Below, in pieces: positions 1 to 7,678 of a stretch of DNA of 64,000 nt. Origin of the DNA: a virus; IMG/VR virus record IMGVR_UViG_3300034283_001603, positions 1 to 64,000 of that record; one strand, 5' to 3'. The notes under the pieces were generated by a model. The model saw only the letters and a program-made list of their open reading frames with translations, made no database searches and had not been told where the DNA came from. Position numbers and translations under genes: made by a program. Numbering within the stretch: the first letter of the stretch is position 1; the number at the start of each line of letters is the position of its first letter.

Positions 1-343
1 CCCACCGTTCTTCCCACCACACTTCCCACCGTTCTTCCCACCACACTTCCCACCGTTCTTCCCACCGTTCTTCCCACCGTTCTTCCCACCGTTCTTCCCA
101 CCACACTTCCCACCGTTCTTCCCTCCACATTTCCCACCGTTCTTCCCACCATTCTTCCCACCGTTCTTCCCACCGTTCTTCCCACCACACTTCCCACCGT
201 TCTTCCCACCACACTTCCCACCATTCTTCCCACCATTCTTCCCACCACACTTTGTTGGCGGAGGTTGCGGTGGAAACTGTGCCGCAGTATACGGATCAGG
301 ATGGTCTGGATTCTATACTGGAGGATGTCAATGCGAGTTCTAA
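1..343 (+). CDS. Proline-rich PP[F/H]F repeat protein, C-terminal fragment
   Basis: The reading frame is open from base 2 and ends at TAA 341-343; the N-terminus lies before the window. About 84 residues are pure tandem tetrapeptides, PPFF or PPHF, followed by a glycine- and cysteine-rich tail with four Cys ([11 protein letters not shown] then GGCQCEF). The same tetrapeptides, in nearly identical DNA, occur inside the tail fibre encoded at 38722-43131, so this is most likely a virion tail or fibre protein. A stretch of this composition should form a stiff polyproline-II rod with exposed aromatic and His side chains. It lies directly before a cluster of prolyl-hydroxylase-like genes, which makes it a candidate substrate. 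No known domain is recognised, and the function is inferred from context only. Confidence 0.7.
   Translation, partial: PPFFPPHFPPFFPPHFPPFFPPFFPPFFPPFFPPHFPPFFPPHFPPFFPPFFPPFFPPFFPPHFPPFFPPHFPPFFPPFFPPHFVGGGCGGNCAAVYGSGWSGFYTGGCQCEF
2..253 (+). repeat. Tandem 12-bp coding repeat, 21 units (PPFF/PPHF)
   Basis: Twenty-one consecutive 12-base units of two main types: CCACCGTTCTTC (PPFF) and CCACCACACTTC (PPHF). A few units differ by silent or single changes (CCACCATTCTTC, CCTCCACATTTC). The first 60 bases have the order FF-HF-FF-HF-FF, the same five-unit super-period seen at 42685-42828. The array continues past the left edge of the window. Confidence 0.97.
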
Positions 344-355
344 ATAGTACCGCTA

Positions 356-385
356 TTGACAATAATATTAAATATATAGTAAAAT
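356..385 (+). promoter_or_regulatory. Promoter for the oxygenase cluster
   Basis: A perfect -35 TTGACA (356-361) and a -10 TAAAAT (380-385) are separated by 18 bases. A ribosome binding site TAAGGAG (401-407) and ATG at 413 follow. It sits in the gap after the repeat protein and should drive the run of overlapping genes from 413. Confidence 0.75.
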
Positions 386-412
386 GTACTATATAATAAT
401 TAAGGAGATTAA

Positions 413-901
413 ATGACTGTACATAAATACGCTATGTTAGTTGAAATTGATAATAACAACTATGAAGTTTTTCATGTTATTAGAGTTTCAGACGAAACGC
501 CAGAATCTTTAGAAAGAGTTAGCAGGATTGATGAAGCCCTAAACTCTGGTTACACTATTGTTGGCCAAGCAGCAAATGAAAAGCCTGGATTATTAATTGG
601 TAGTACATGGGATGGATTAAATTTTACATTGCCAAATCCTATTCCAGAAGAATTTATAGGAACTGAAGGGGAGTCTGGGGTAAGATATTCTTCTATAGAT
701 GGAACATCAATTCTTTCTGGATATACTTTGTTATGCAACAATAAAGTATTTTTTATGATGGCTCCAATCAAAGGCAGCATACTTGATGAAAAGTTTGAAG
801 CTGCATTTTCTGGAAATGTAACATTGAAAAAAATAGATCAAGACGCAAGCGTAACAGTTGGTTACATTTGGGACGGCACAAACTTTACCTACACAGCATA
901 A
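413..901 (+). CDS. Hypothetical protein with two WDG-NFT motifs
   Basis: This 162-residue protein is not recognised. It carries a repeated short motif, GSTWDGLNFT around residue 63 and GYIWDGTNFT at the C-terminus, suggesting two similar beta units. No signal peptide or membrane segment is seen. The start has a good RBS (TAAGGAG) six bases upstream. It is the first gene after a consensus promoter and overlaps the next gene by one base (TAATG), so it is the head of the oxygenase operon. Its position between the repeat protein and the oxygenases suggests a virion-associated or modification-related role, but this is not shown by the sequence. Confidence 0.75.
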   Translation: MTVHKYAMLVEIDNNNYEVFHVIRVSDETPESLERVSRIDEALNSGYTIVGQAANEKPGLLIGSTWDGLNFTLPNPIPEEFIGTEGESGVRYSSIDGTSILSGYTLLCNNKVFFMMAPIKGSILDEKFEAAFSGNVTLKKIDQDASVTVGYIWDGTNFTYTA

Positions 902-1143
902 TGTCTAAATGGGAAGAATGGAAAAAAGCCGTAGGTGACACACGCCCATGGCACATATTTGATCCCAATAGGCATGTTTCAGACAATAAGATTGCTGAAA
1001 ATAGATTAAGTATTTGTAAAGGCTGCGAATTTTATTTAAAAACTACACAATGTTCAAAATGTAATTGTATTATGCCAATCAAAGTTCAACTTGCCGAAGC
1101 TGAATGTCCTGTAGGAAAATGGGGAAAAGAAAATTTACAATAA
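901..1143 (+). CDS. Small zinc-ribbon protein
   Basis: An 80-residue protein with CKGCEF around residue 38, CSKCNC around residue 50 and CPVGKW near the end, so five to six cysteines placed to bind zinc. Short Cys-rich proteins of the pattern CxxC, CxxCxC, K, CPxGxW occur in T4-like and marine phages near tail and oxygenase genes; this comparison is from memory. ATG 901 overlaps the preceding stop (TAATG). A longer frame from 868 is possible but would overlap the upstream gene by 34 bases. The molecular role is unknown. Confidence 0.75.
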   Translation: MSKWEEWKKAVGDTRPWHIFDPNRHVSDNKIAENRLSICKGCEFYLKTTQCSKCNCIMPIKVQLAEAECPVGKWGKENLQ

Positions 1144-1150
1144 AGAAGAG

Positions 1151-1792
1151 TTGTTCCCAGGACTTTGGGTTTATAGAAATGTAATTACTCCAGAAATGGA
1201 TATAATCAACAGGCTTGAAAGTGCAATACTTGATTCTAAAGGAATGCATACTTGGAAAGAAGCAACCGTCGGATATAGAGAAAAAATGCCTGACTATAGA
1301 GACTGTGTAGACTTTAAATGGAAAAAATTTGAAAACCATATTCCTGATAAATACAATCAAGAAGTAGATGCAATTTGGCAAGATGTTTATGATGCACAGG
1401 CAATTGCATTAAATGATTATTCTTCTTTTTACAATATTGAATTAAAATATTGGGAAGCAATGAATTTTATTAAATATGGAGAAGGTCAACATTTCTCTTA
1501 TCATTCAGATCATGGTTGGTCATATATATCAACAGTATCAATGGTTGCTTATATTAATGATGATTATGAAGAAGGCGGATTAAGATTTGATAAACTGGAT
1601 TTAACTATTAAGCCAAAGGCTGGAGATCTGTATATATTCCCATCTACATATTTGTTCTCTCATGCCGCCCTTCCAGTAAAATCTGGACTAAAATATTCAA
1701 TTGTTACTATGACAGATTATAACGATGCAACTCATACAGAGTCTTTTTATAGACAGTTTATGTCTGATAAATCAATGAAAGATGGGTACTGA
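1151..1792 (+). CDS. 2OG-Fe(II) oxygenase, prolyl-4-hydroxylase type (copy 1)
   Basis: A 213-residue oxygenase that should hydroxylate a protein side chain using 2-oxoglutarate, O2 and Fe(II). The iron triad is visible: His118-x-Asp120 (YHSDH) and distal His171 (FSHAA). Lys181, ten residues after the distal His (PVKSGLKY), fits the lysine that binds the 2-oxoglutarate carboxylate in prolyl 4-hydroxylases. The family marker YINDDYEEGGLRF and KPKAGDLYIFPS lie between them. The start is TTG 1151, eight bases after the preceding stop, behind AAAGAAG; ATG 1199 would remove a conserved N-terminal strand. It is the first of seven tandem paralogues. Confidence 0.88.
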   Translation: MFPGLWVYRNVITPEMDIINRLESAILDSKGMHTWKEATVGYREKMPDYRDCVDFKWKKFENHIPDKYNQEVDAIWQDVYDAQAIALNDYSSFYNIELKYWEAMNFIKYGEGQHFSYHSDHGWSYISTVSMVAYINDDYEEGGLRFDKLDLTIKPKAGDLYIFPSTYLFSHAALPVKSGLKYSIVTMTDYNDATHTESFYRQFMSDKSMKDGY

Positions 1793-2526
1793 TGAACTTT
1801 GATGTATACAAAGTTTATCCAAATCAATCAGCAGATATTCAGCCTCTAGGAGTAAAAAGAGAATGGATGGATGAAACATCTGATAAGCATGCCTATCATT
1901 GTTTTCCAGTAAGCCTTTCAAATACCTTGGGATGGGGAGTTTCTTTTCCAGTAGATATTGAATTTATTTGGGACGGCATATCAGATTCAACAGACACTCA
2001 CGTTAAAGTTTTAAAAGGTAAGGATTACGTTTCAACATCAAGAGCCAATGCAACAATTAGCTTTAATACAAATTTAGTTATAAAAACTGAAGAAAATGTA
2101 AGCATGCTAGCAATGCCAACACCAAACTGGCCAATAGATGGTGTTTGGCCTTTTACAACACTAATAAGCACTTCGTTTTTTAAAGGCACTTTTCCAATTG
2201 CATGGAGAATAACAAAGGCCAATGAAGTTATTACTATTCCAGCAAATACTCCAGTTGCATCAATTATCCCAATATCTTTATCTAATTTAAACAATTCAGT
2301 AGCAACAATAAAAGGATATAAGGATTTACCAATAGATTTTTTTCCAAAAGAAGACTATGGCAAAATTGTTAGCGATATTAATAAATCTGGAAAGTGGACT
2401 GATTTTTACAGAAATGCTGTAGACCATAAAAACAATAAAATAGGATCTCATGAAGTAAAATCGTTACGATTAAAAAATGATGAAACTTCTTTAACTGGAC
2501 CAGAAGGCTGTGGAATACCCCAATGA
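1792..2526 (+). CDS. DUF6065-like protein
   Basis: A 244-residue soluble protein resembling the uncharacterised DUF6065 family: the segment around residues 24-60 (REWMDET, then FPVSLSNTLGWGVSFP) and the late IPANTPVASIIP motif are typical. The next gene has a similar IIPFKREDW-type motif (PAGTPYLQIIP), so the two look like distant relatives. The ATG overlaps the previous stop, placing it in the oxygenase operon. Members of this group often lie near oxygenase or capsule-like modification genes, but no activity is known. No catalytic residues can be assigned. Confidence 0.6.
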   Translation: MNFDVYKVYPNQSADIQPLGVKREWMDETSDKHAYHCFPVSLSNTLGWGVSFPVDIEFIWDGISDSTDTHVKVLKGKDYVSTSRANATISFNTNLVIKTEENVSMLAMPTPNWPIDGVWPFTTLISTSFFKGTFPIAWRITKANEVITIPANTPVASIIPISLSNLNNSVATIKGYKDLPIDFFPKEDYGKIVSDINKSGKWTDFYRNAVDHKNNKIGSHEVKSLRLKNDETSLTGPEGCGIPQ

Positions 2527-3242
2527 ACAAAATAATATTTCATTCAAACAAGCATTACAATGATGTCGAAACCGCTCCATGCCCAGCTGCAAGAGTTATT
2601 CCTAAGTGGTGGCAAGATGCTGACATATATATAAAAGATTTTTATGGGAATCCAGTTTCTAATGCAAATAAAGACGGCGGCAAAATGCTAAACTTTAAAG
2701 CATGTCCAGCCATGCTAGATACATTTACATCTGGATATACACTTGTAACCCCATGCGACATAGAATTTTATGAAAAAAACAATAGGATAAAAGCAAAGGT
2801 GCCTTTAAAATTTGATGATTTTGTAGGAGAAAGACCAGAGTCTACTGGATTTCAAGTTCCTCCTGGTTATGAAAAAAATCATTTTCATTGGTATGCCAAT
2901 TGGGCTCCACAGCTTCCAGAAGGATATAGCTCCTTATACATACAGCCGATAAATCATTTTGACTTACCTTGGCTTACAGTCGGTGGTATAATAGACAGTG
3001 ATAAGGTTACAACATCTGGATTAATACCATTTTTTATAAAAAATGGATTTGCTGGGATTGTACCTGCAGGAACACCATATTTGCAGATAATACCATTTAA
3101 AAGGGAAGACTGGGAATCAGAGTTGATATTTCATAAGCCAATTGATATTATGCAAAAAGCAATGGAAACATCAGAAATTTTTAGAACACCAGAAGGTGGA
3201 GTCTATAAAAAAAGATTTTGGACAAGAAGGAAGTATAAATAA
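2523..3242 (+). CDS. Conserved phage protein, DUF6065-related
   Basis: This 239-residue protein begins with PCPAARVIPKWWQDA and contains KACPAMLDTFTSGYTLVTP around residues 60-80, a pattern I associate with uncharacterised proteins of cyanophages and other large marine phages (IPKWW, K-C-P, D, GY, P-D). The late motif PAGTPYLQIIPFKREDW links it to the upstream DUF6065-like gene. ATGA overlaps with its neighbour indicate translational coupling. There is no HxD metal motif, so it is not another oxygenase. The function is unknown; a binding or scaffolding partner for the oxygenases is only a guess. Confidence 0.6.
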   Translation: MNKIIFHSNKHYNDVETAPCPAARVIPKWWQDADIYIKDFYGNPVSNANKDGGKMLNFKACPAMLDTFTSGYTLVTPCDIEFYEKNNRIKAKVPLKFDDFVGERPESTGFQVPPGYEKNHFHWYANWAPQLPEGYSSLYIQPINHFDLPWLTVGGIIDSDKVTTSGLIPFFIKNGFAGIVPAGTPYLQIIPFKREDWESELIFHKPIDIMQKAMETSEIFRTPEGGVYKKRFWTRRKYK

Positions 3243-3243
3243 T

Positions 3244-3933
3244 ATGGAACAAAGATTAAATACTAATAACACTCATGACTACAGATCTCTAGGGTCCATA
3301 ACACCATCTGGCTTTTTTGGCACAGGTCCAGAAAATATTGTAGAGCTAAAAAACTTTTTAACAGACCAAGAAAGAACAAGACTCACCAACTTTGCAAAAA
3401 CCAATAAAACATGGGATATTACTGATTCTCACGTAAATGAAAATGGTACAGTAATCTATGATGCAAACGCATGGTTCGATAGAGTTTGCACACGTAAATC
3501 TATGGAAATTTCCGCAGATCCAGATATTGTATATGTTGTTGATAATCTTATATCAAGACTGCAAGTAGAGGTAGAAAAGTTTTTTAATGTAAAGGTTCAG
3601 GCTACAGGACCAGCAATTGTTAGATGGCCTGTAGGATCAAGACAAGATCCTCATGCAGACAAAGAGCTGCATGAAGGCCCAGACGCAGGTACACCTAATG
3701 ATTTTCCTCATTACGATATCGCTTCATTATTTTATTTTAACGATGATTACGAAGGAGGAGAATTGTTTTTCCCTGTTCAAGGAATAGAATTTAAACCCGT
3801 TGGCGGATCAGCATACTTTTTCCCAGGTGATAAAGGTTATATTCACGGAGTTAGACCAATTATTTCTGGAGGAAGATATACGTCACCATTCTTTTGGCAG
3901 ATACTTGAGCATACTGGTGATATAAAGCCATGA
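3244..3933 (+). CDS. 2OG-Fe(II) oxygenase, prolyl-4-hydroxylase type (copy 2)
   Basis: A 229-residue oxygenase with His137-x-Asp139 (PHADKE), distal His201 (YIHGV) and Arg211 ten residues later (SGGRYTSPFFW) for 2-oxoglutarate binding. The core strand reads FYFNDDYEGGELFFP. An acidic loop of about 15 residues follows the HxD motif. I chose ATG 3244, two bases after the upstream stop; a frame continuing upstream to 3142 only reads through the end of the previous gene. It is one of the canonical P4H-like copies and overlaps the next gene as ATGA. Confidence 0.87.
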   Translation: MEQRLNTNNTHDYRSLGSITPSGFFGTGPENIVELKNFLTDQERTRLTNFAKTNKTWDITDSHVNENGTVIYDANAWFDRVCTRKSMEISADPDIVYVVDNLISRLQVEVEKFFNVKVQATGPAIVRWPVGSRQDPHADKELHEGPDAGTPNDFPHYDIASLFYFNDDYEGGELFFPVQGIEFKPVGGSAYFFPGDKGYIHGVRPIISGGRYTSPFFWQILEHTGDIKP

Positions 3934-4784
3934 CACTTAAATATAGAGAGATATACCCAAAAATATGGGTATTCAAAAATCCCTGGAAAGATATTGATTT
4001 GTTAACAAAAACAATTATGGATTCTGAAAAGAACCCAGAAGGATCTGCTTTAAATTGGCATGGTTGGTATACTTTTGGCAAAGAGGCGGATCAGTTTGAC
4101 AACTCTGTTGAATCTTCTGAAAGAACATCACTAGAAAGACTTTGCTGGGAAGAGCTAATTGAAGTATTTGATAAAACAACAAATCAGTATGCAGAAACAT
4201 TTGGTGTACCAATTGATCGTGATGCTGAAGTTTTTAATGAAGAAGAAGGATCTCTAACTCAACTATGGAAAAGAATGGGTCCTTCTATATGCAAGTATGA
4301 AGTTGAAGGCGGTATAGAAGAGTCCGATCTCGCTATGCATGTACACACAGACTATCAGAGAGATTATCATGACTTTAGAGGATACAAGTTTACATTTACA
4401 TGTACAATGTATTTAAATGGAGATTACGAAGGCGGTGGCCTGACATTCTTGGTAGACAACAAAACATTCTATTACAAGCCAGAAAAGGGTGATGTACTTT
4501 TGTTCCCAGCAGGAGACCCAGATTTCCTTTCTGATGCTGGTCAATTCTATATGCATGGAGTTGAAAAGGTAAAGGGCACACCTAAATATTTTGTAAGAAA
4601 TCATTGGGTAAGATTTTATCCTGGCTCGAAAGAATGGCTAGAAAACGAAAAGCTTTATGGTAAAGAGATATGGAAAGAAATGGAAATTGCCAGAACTAAA
4701 GAAGAAAGAAAGTCTGGAGCTTATCAAACAATAAACTATGATGAACTTAAAAAGCTAGAAAGGATTAATTTAAATGACATTTAA
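3930..4784 (+). CDS. 2OG-Fe(II) oxygenase, prolyl-4-hydroxylase type (copy 3)
   Basis: The largest of the set at 284 residues. Metal ligands are His139-x-Asp141 (HVHTDYQ) and distal His209 (YMHGVEKV), with Lys219 (GTPKYFV) ten residues on for 2-oxoglutarate. The core is MYLNGDYEGGGLTF. It has a charged C-terminal extension of about 50 residues (WLENEKLYGKEIWKEME) absent from most siblings, possibly for partner binding. The start overlaps the preceding stop as ATGA and the stop overlaps the next start by 11 bases. Confidence 0.87.
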   Translation: MTLKYREIYPKIWVFKNPWKDIDLLTKTIMDSEKNPEGSALNWHGWYTFGKEADQFDNSVESSERTSLERLCWEELIEVFDKTTNQYAETFGVPIDRDAEVFNEEEGSLTQLWKRMGPSICKYEVEGGIEESDLAMHVHTDYQRDYHDFRGYKFTFTCTMYLNGDYEGGGLTFLVDNKTFYYKPEKGDVLLFPAGDPDFLSDAGQFYMHGVEKVKGTPKYFVRNHWVRFYPGSKEWLENEKLYGKEIWKEMEIARTKEERKSGAYQTINYDELKKLERINLNDI

Positions 4785-5526
4785 TTTAGAAAATCAAAAT
4801 AGAATTAAAGAAGACATAGTGTTTTTTGAAAACTTTCTTAGTCCAGAAGATTGCGAAAAAGTTATTAAATACTGGGAACATTCTGTAGAAAAAGGAACTC
4901 TTCCGTGGGCACCAATATCATTTTATGACTCATTTGCATCTAACTTGCCAGACGATGAAGATAAAGAAAAGTTTGGTTTATCGCCTGATTTTTTTATTAC
5001 ACTTCAAGATAAAATACAGGAAGCTACAGAGATATGTAGAGGTGATAAAGTTAGACTAGTTAGCTATCATGCACAAAAATGGGTAGAGGGAGCATACGCT
5101 GGTTATCATTCAGACAATACACCAATAGACTCACCAGAGTATAATTCTTTTGAAAGAAGCAAGTGGGCAGCATTTCTTTATTTAAATGATGATTTTGAAG
5201 GTGGCGTTTTAAACTTTAGAGATCATGATATTTCTTTGCAGCCAAAAACTGGAATGCTAGCAGCATTTGCTGGAGGTCATCACAATATACATGAAGTACA
5301 AATGATTACTAAAGGAACAAGAATAACTATAGGATCATTTTGGGATAATGAAGAGGCTGTTTATAGCGAAGAAAAGCAGGCTATGTGGGAAACCGATATA
5401 GCAGATCAAAGAAAAAGACAGGCAGAGGACGCAGAGCTTTGGGCAGAACTTAAAGCAAGAGGTGAAAGACTAAAGCCTGGACCAGATCAAACTGCTAAAA
5501 AAGAAGTAGCATTGGAGATAGAATGA
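4774..5526 (+). CDS. 2OG-Fe(II) oxygenase, prolyl-4-hydroxylase type (copy 4)
   Basis: A 250-residue oxygenase beginning directly with the family N-terminal strand (IVFFENFLSPEDCEKVI). Ligands are His112-x-Asp114 (GYHSDNT), distal His173 (NIHEVQM) and Arg183 (GTRITIGSFW). The core is YLNDDFEGGVLNF. The last 45 residues are highly charged and probably helical (EKQAMWETDIADQRKRQAED). It is the copy most like standalone bacterial/viral prolyl 4-hydroxylases in layout. ATG 4774 lies inside the previous gene; the stop overlaps the next ATG. Confidence 0.88.
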   Translation: MTFNLENQNRIKEDIVFFENFLSPEDCEKVIKYWEHSVEKGTLPWAPISFYDSFASNLPDDEDKEKFGLSPDFFITLQDKIQEATEICRGDKVRLVSYHAQKWVEGAYAGYHSDNTPIDSPEYNSFERSKWAAFLYLNDDFEGGVLNFRDHDISLQPKTGMLAAFAGGHHNIHEVQMITKGTRITIGSFWDNEEAVYSEEKQAMWETDIADQRKRQAEDAELWAELKARGERLKPGPDQTAKKEVALEIE

Positions 5527-6332
5527 TAAAAACGACTGTATTAGAAAACGGAATGATTAGAGAAGAGCTTCACCCGCAAGTTTATTATTATAGAAATGCT
5601 ATTCCTAATGTAAAAGAATGGCTAGATCTTGTAAATGATTCTGAAAATAATCCTGATATATACCCTGTATTAACACCGTGGAATCAGTGGGATGTAGACG
5701 AAAACAGATCTATGGGGCACCCATATGTTTATGGATATAAAAAATTATGTTTATTAAATAATGTATATAACATAGATAAAGACGTTTCTGAAGAAACAAA
5801 AGAAATGTTTATTAAAATAAGAGACCCATTATTTAATGCCATAAGATATGTATGTGAAGATTATAAAAAAGAACAAGGCATAGATAAAGAACTTACCCTA
5901 TTAGAACAGTTTGGTGTTCATAGATATAGGGCTGGCAACTATATGGGAGTTCATCACGACTCTCAAGAAGGTGACACAAGGCTTCTTTATTCTTTAGTAG
6001 TTTGGCCAAATGATGACTATGAAGGCGGAGAGCTTTCTTTTTCTATAAAAGAAGGAGTTTTGACTGCCACAGAACTTTCTTTGCAGGGTGACCTTATGCA
6101 TCCTGCTAATGAGGGATTGTACGACTTCTATATTAAACCAGAAGCTGGTAGCATAGTTATATTCCCATCACCCTCACCATTTAGTCATACAGCGCATGAA
6201 GTAAAATCAGGATGGAAATACATGCTTCCGATGTTTTGGATAGATCCAACTGGAGAAGATGTTTTGTTTAAGCAAGATCCCAATTGGGAGCCAGAGTTTG
6301 TTTACCCAGATAAAGAAGATTTATTTAAGTAA
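5523..6332 (+). CDS. 2OG-Fe(II) oxygenase, prolyl-4-hydroxylase type (copy 5)
   Basis: A 269-residue oxygenase. Metal ligands are His144-x-Asp146 in GVHHDSQEGD and distal His222 in FSHTAHEV; Lys232 (SGWKYML) follows by ten residues. The core WPNDDYEGGELSF is followed by an insertion of about 25 residues (EGVLTATELSLQGDLMHP) shared only with copy 6, so copies 5 and 6 are a recent duplication pair. It ends the first transcription segment of the cluster: a promoter-like element starts eight bases past its stop. Confidence 0.88.
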   Translation: MIKTTVLENGMIREELHPQVYYYRNAIPNVKEWLDLVNDSENNPDIYPVLTPWNQWDVDENRSMGHPYVYGYKKLCLLNNVYNIDKDVSEETKEMFIKIRDPLFNAIRYVCEDYKKEQGIDKELTLLEQFGVHRYRAGNYMGVHHDSQEGDTRLLYSLVVWPNDDYEGGELSFSIKEGVLTATELSLQGDLMHPANEGLYDFYIKPEAGSIVIFPSPSPFSHTAHEVKSGWKYMLPMFWIDPTGEDVLFKQDPNWEPEFVYPDKEDLFK

Positions 6333-6339
6333 CAATATC

Positions 6340-6348
6340 TGGTACAAT
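6340..6348 (+). promoter_or_regulatory. Extended -10 promoter inside the oxygenase cluster
   Basis: TGGTACAAT, an extended -10, lies in the 45-base gap between oxygenase copies 5 and 6 and is followed by a strong RBS (AGGAGG, 6368-6373) and ATG 6378. No clear -35 is seen. Confidence 0.55.
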
Positions 6349-6377
6349 TATTACAAAAGTTATAAGTAGGAGGAAGT

Positions 6378-7094
6378 ATGAAAAGCGAAGAATTATTTGA
6401 TAAGGTGTATTACTACACTGATGTTATAAAGGAGCCTAAAAAGCTTGTTGATTTAATCGAATCAACAGAATCTGATAAATACTCAAGCTTCATCACCCCC
6501 TGGGAAGAGTGGGGTGCATGTAGTGGACAAATGTACATTTATGGATCACACAAAAGAATAAAGTGTTTGTCTTCTGAAGATATAGAAAAAAATATATCCG
6601 AAGATGTTATAGATGATTGCAACTATATTTTCAATGAGATATTTGATGGTATGAAAAATGTCTGTGAAGATTATGCTTCAAAAATCGGTGATGATGCTGA
6701 GATAATTTTAATGACAGATACAGCAATTAAAAAATACATGCCTGGAACTTTTATGGGATCCCACTTTGATCAGCAAGAGGGGGATAGAAGACTTAGGTAT
6801 TCTATGGTAATGTATTTAAATGATGATTACGAAGGCGGAGAAATATCTTTTAATGTAAAAGATGGAGTATTGACTTCTACAGATGATGCCGCTGCAGAAG
6901 ATTTTGATAGCCCACTTAATCATGATAGAATTATGTTTCACGTTAAGCCGAAGGCTGGAAGCGTAATAATCTTTCCTTCAACAGATCCATATAGTCATAC
7001 AGCACACCTTATAAAAGGCGGATCTAAATATATGGTTCCTTCGTTTTGGCTTAACACTGGTAAATTCGTAGATGGCGTTTTTATTCCAAACTAG
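6378..7094 (+). CDS. 2OG-Fe(II) oxygenase, prolyl-4-hydroxylase type (copy 6)
   Basis: A 238-residue oxygenase, closest to copy 5. Ligands are His129-x-Asp131 (GSHFDQQEGD), distal His207 (YSHTAHLI) and Lys217 (GGSKYMV). The core MYLNDDYEGGEISF is followed by the same insertion as copy 5 (DGVLTSTDDAAAED). It has the best ribosome binding site of the cluster (AGGAGG) and its own promoter-like element, so it may be made at a different time or level from copies 1-5. Confidence 0.88.
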   Translation: MKSEELFDKVYYYTDVIKEPKKLVDLIESTESDKYSSFITPWEEWGACSGQMYIYGSHKRIKCLSSEDIEKNISEDVIDDCNYIFNEIFDGMKNVCEDYASKIGDDAEIILMTDTAIKKYMPGTFMGSHFDQQEGDRRLRYSMVMYLNDDYEGGEISFNVKDGVLTSTDDAAAEDFDSPLNHDRIMFHVKPKAGSVIIFPSTDPYSHTAHLIKGGSKYMVPSFWLNTGKFVDGVFIPN

Positions 7095-7106
7095 AAAGAG
7101 TTAATT

Positions 7107-7652
7107 ATGGCAATGTACGTTTTTCAAGAAATTGCACCAAAGACATTTTATTTTACATATTGTCTTCAAGAGATTGGGAATTATATAAGCTTCCTTGAAG
7201 AAAGCGAAAACAATACAACCAACTTAATTAGTAAGTGGCACGATACAGAATATGGTTATGAAAAAAGAATATCTTCTGATTTCTCAAATGAAACAGAAAC
7301 CGTAGATACTCGTAGTCTTTTTATAATTAATAATCTAAAAGCCACATTTCATCATTGCTTTAGTCAATATAGGCTGTTTAATAACATAGAAGAGCAGGTT
7401 AACTTAAGCACGAAGTACTTTGTAAGAAAGCATGATGAGGGCCAAGTAAAGAACAACTGCGGGGCAAATGGAAAGTATACGGCCAGAATGTACATTAATG
7501 ATTCTTTTTCAAATGGAGAGATTTTAATACCTGGAAAGCCTAAGTTTAAGCCTGAAGCGGGCAGCATAATTATAGCCCCATCAGAAATGCAGGTATCTGC
7601 AGATCCAGCTTATGGTAATTCTAGATACATTGCAATAGGTCATTGGGTTTAA
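7107..7652 (+). CDS. Degenerate 2OG oxygenase-like protein (copy 7, catalytic residues lost)
   Basis: A 181-residue protein aligning with the C-terminal half of its neighbours: RMYINDSFSNGEILI matches YLNDDYEGGEISF, FKPEAGSIIIAPS matches KPKAGSVIIFPS, and GNSRYIAIGHW matches GSKYMVPSFW. The HxD site is replaced by VRKHDEGQ without correct spacing and the distal SHTAH is replaced by VSADP, so no iron site can form; the 2OG-binding Arg (NSRY) survives. The N-terminal region is also shorter. The frame is intact with a start behind GAAAGAG, so it is likely a functional non-catalytic paralogue (binding or regulatory subunit) rather than a fresh pseudogene. Confidence 0.7.
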   Translation: MAMYVFQEIAPKTFYFTYCLQEIGNYISFLEESENNTTNLISKWHDTEYGYEKRISSDFSNETETVDTRSLFIINNLKATFHHCFSQYRLFNNIEEQVNLSTKYFVRKHDEGQVKNNCGANGKYTARMYINDSFSNGEILIPGKPKFKPEAGSIIIAPSEMQVSADPAYGNSRYIAIGHWV

Positions 7653-7663
7653 CTAATACCCTC

Positions 7664-7672
7664 TGATATAAT
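7664..7672 (+). promoter_or_regulatory. Extended -10 promoter, apparently leaderless
   Basis: TGATATAAT: the last T is seven bases before the A of ATG 7679, exactly where transcription should start, so the mRNA would begin at the start codon. A weak TTGGGT lies 18 bases upstream of the hexamer. No Shine-Dalgarno precedes the gene. Confidence 0.6.
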
Positions 7673-7678
7673 TAAAAT

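Noticed and set aside
2-253. CRISPR-like array at the left edge
   Set aside because: The repeats are 12-base units in an open coding frame without spacers, and the same units lie inside a tail fibre gene; this is a coding microsatellite-like array.
868-900. Upstream start for the zinc-ribbon protein (868)
   Set aside because: It would overlap the previous gene by 34 bases, while ATG 901 forms the usual TAATG overlap.
2523-3242. Protein at 2523 as an eighth oxygenase
   Set aside because: It has no HxD...H metal motif and different conserved features (IPKWW, KACP, IIPFKRE).
3142-3243. N-terminal extension of oxygenase copy 2 from 3142
   Set aside because: It only reads the previous gene in another frame; the extension has no oxygenase features and ATG 3244 follows the upstream stop directly.
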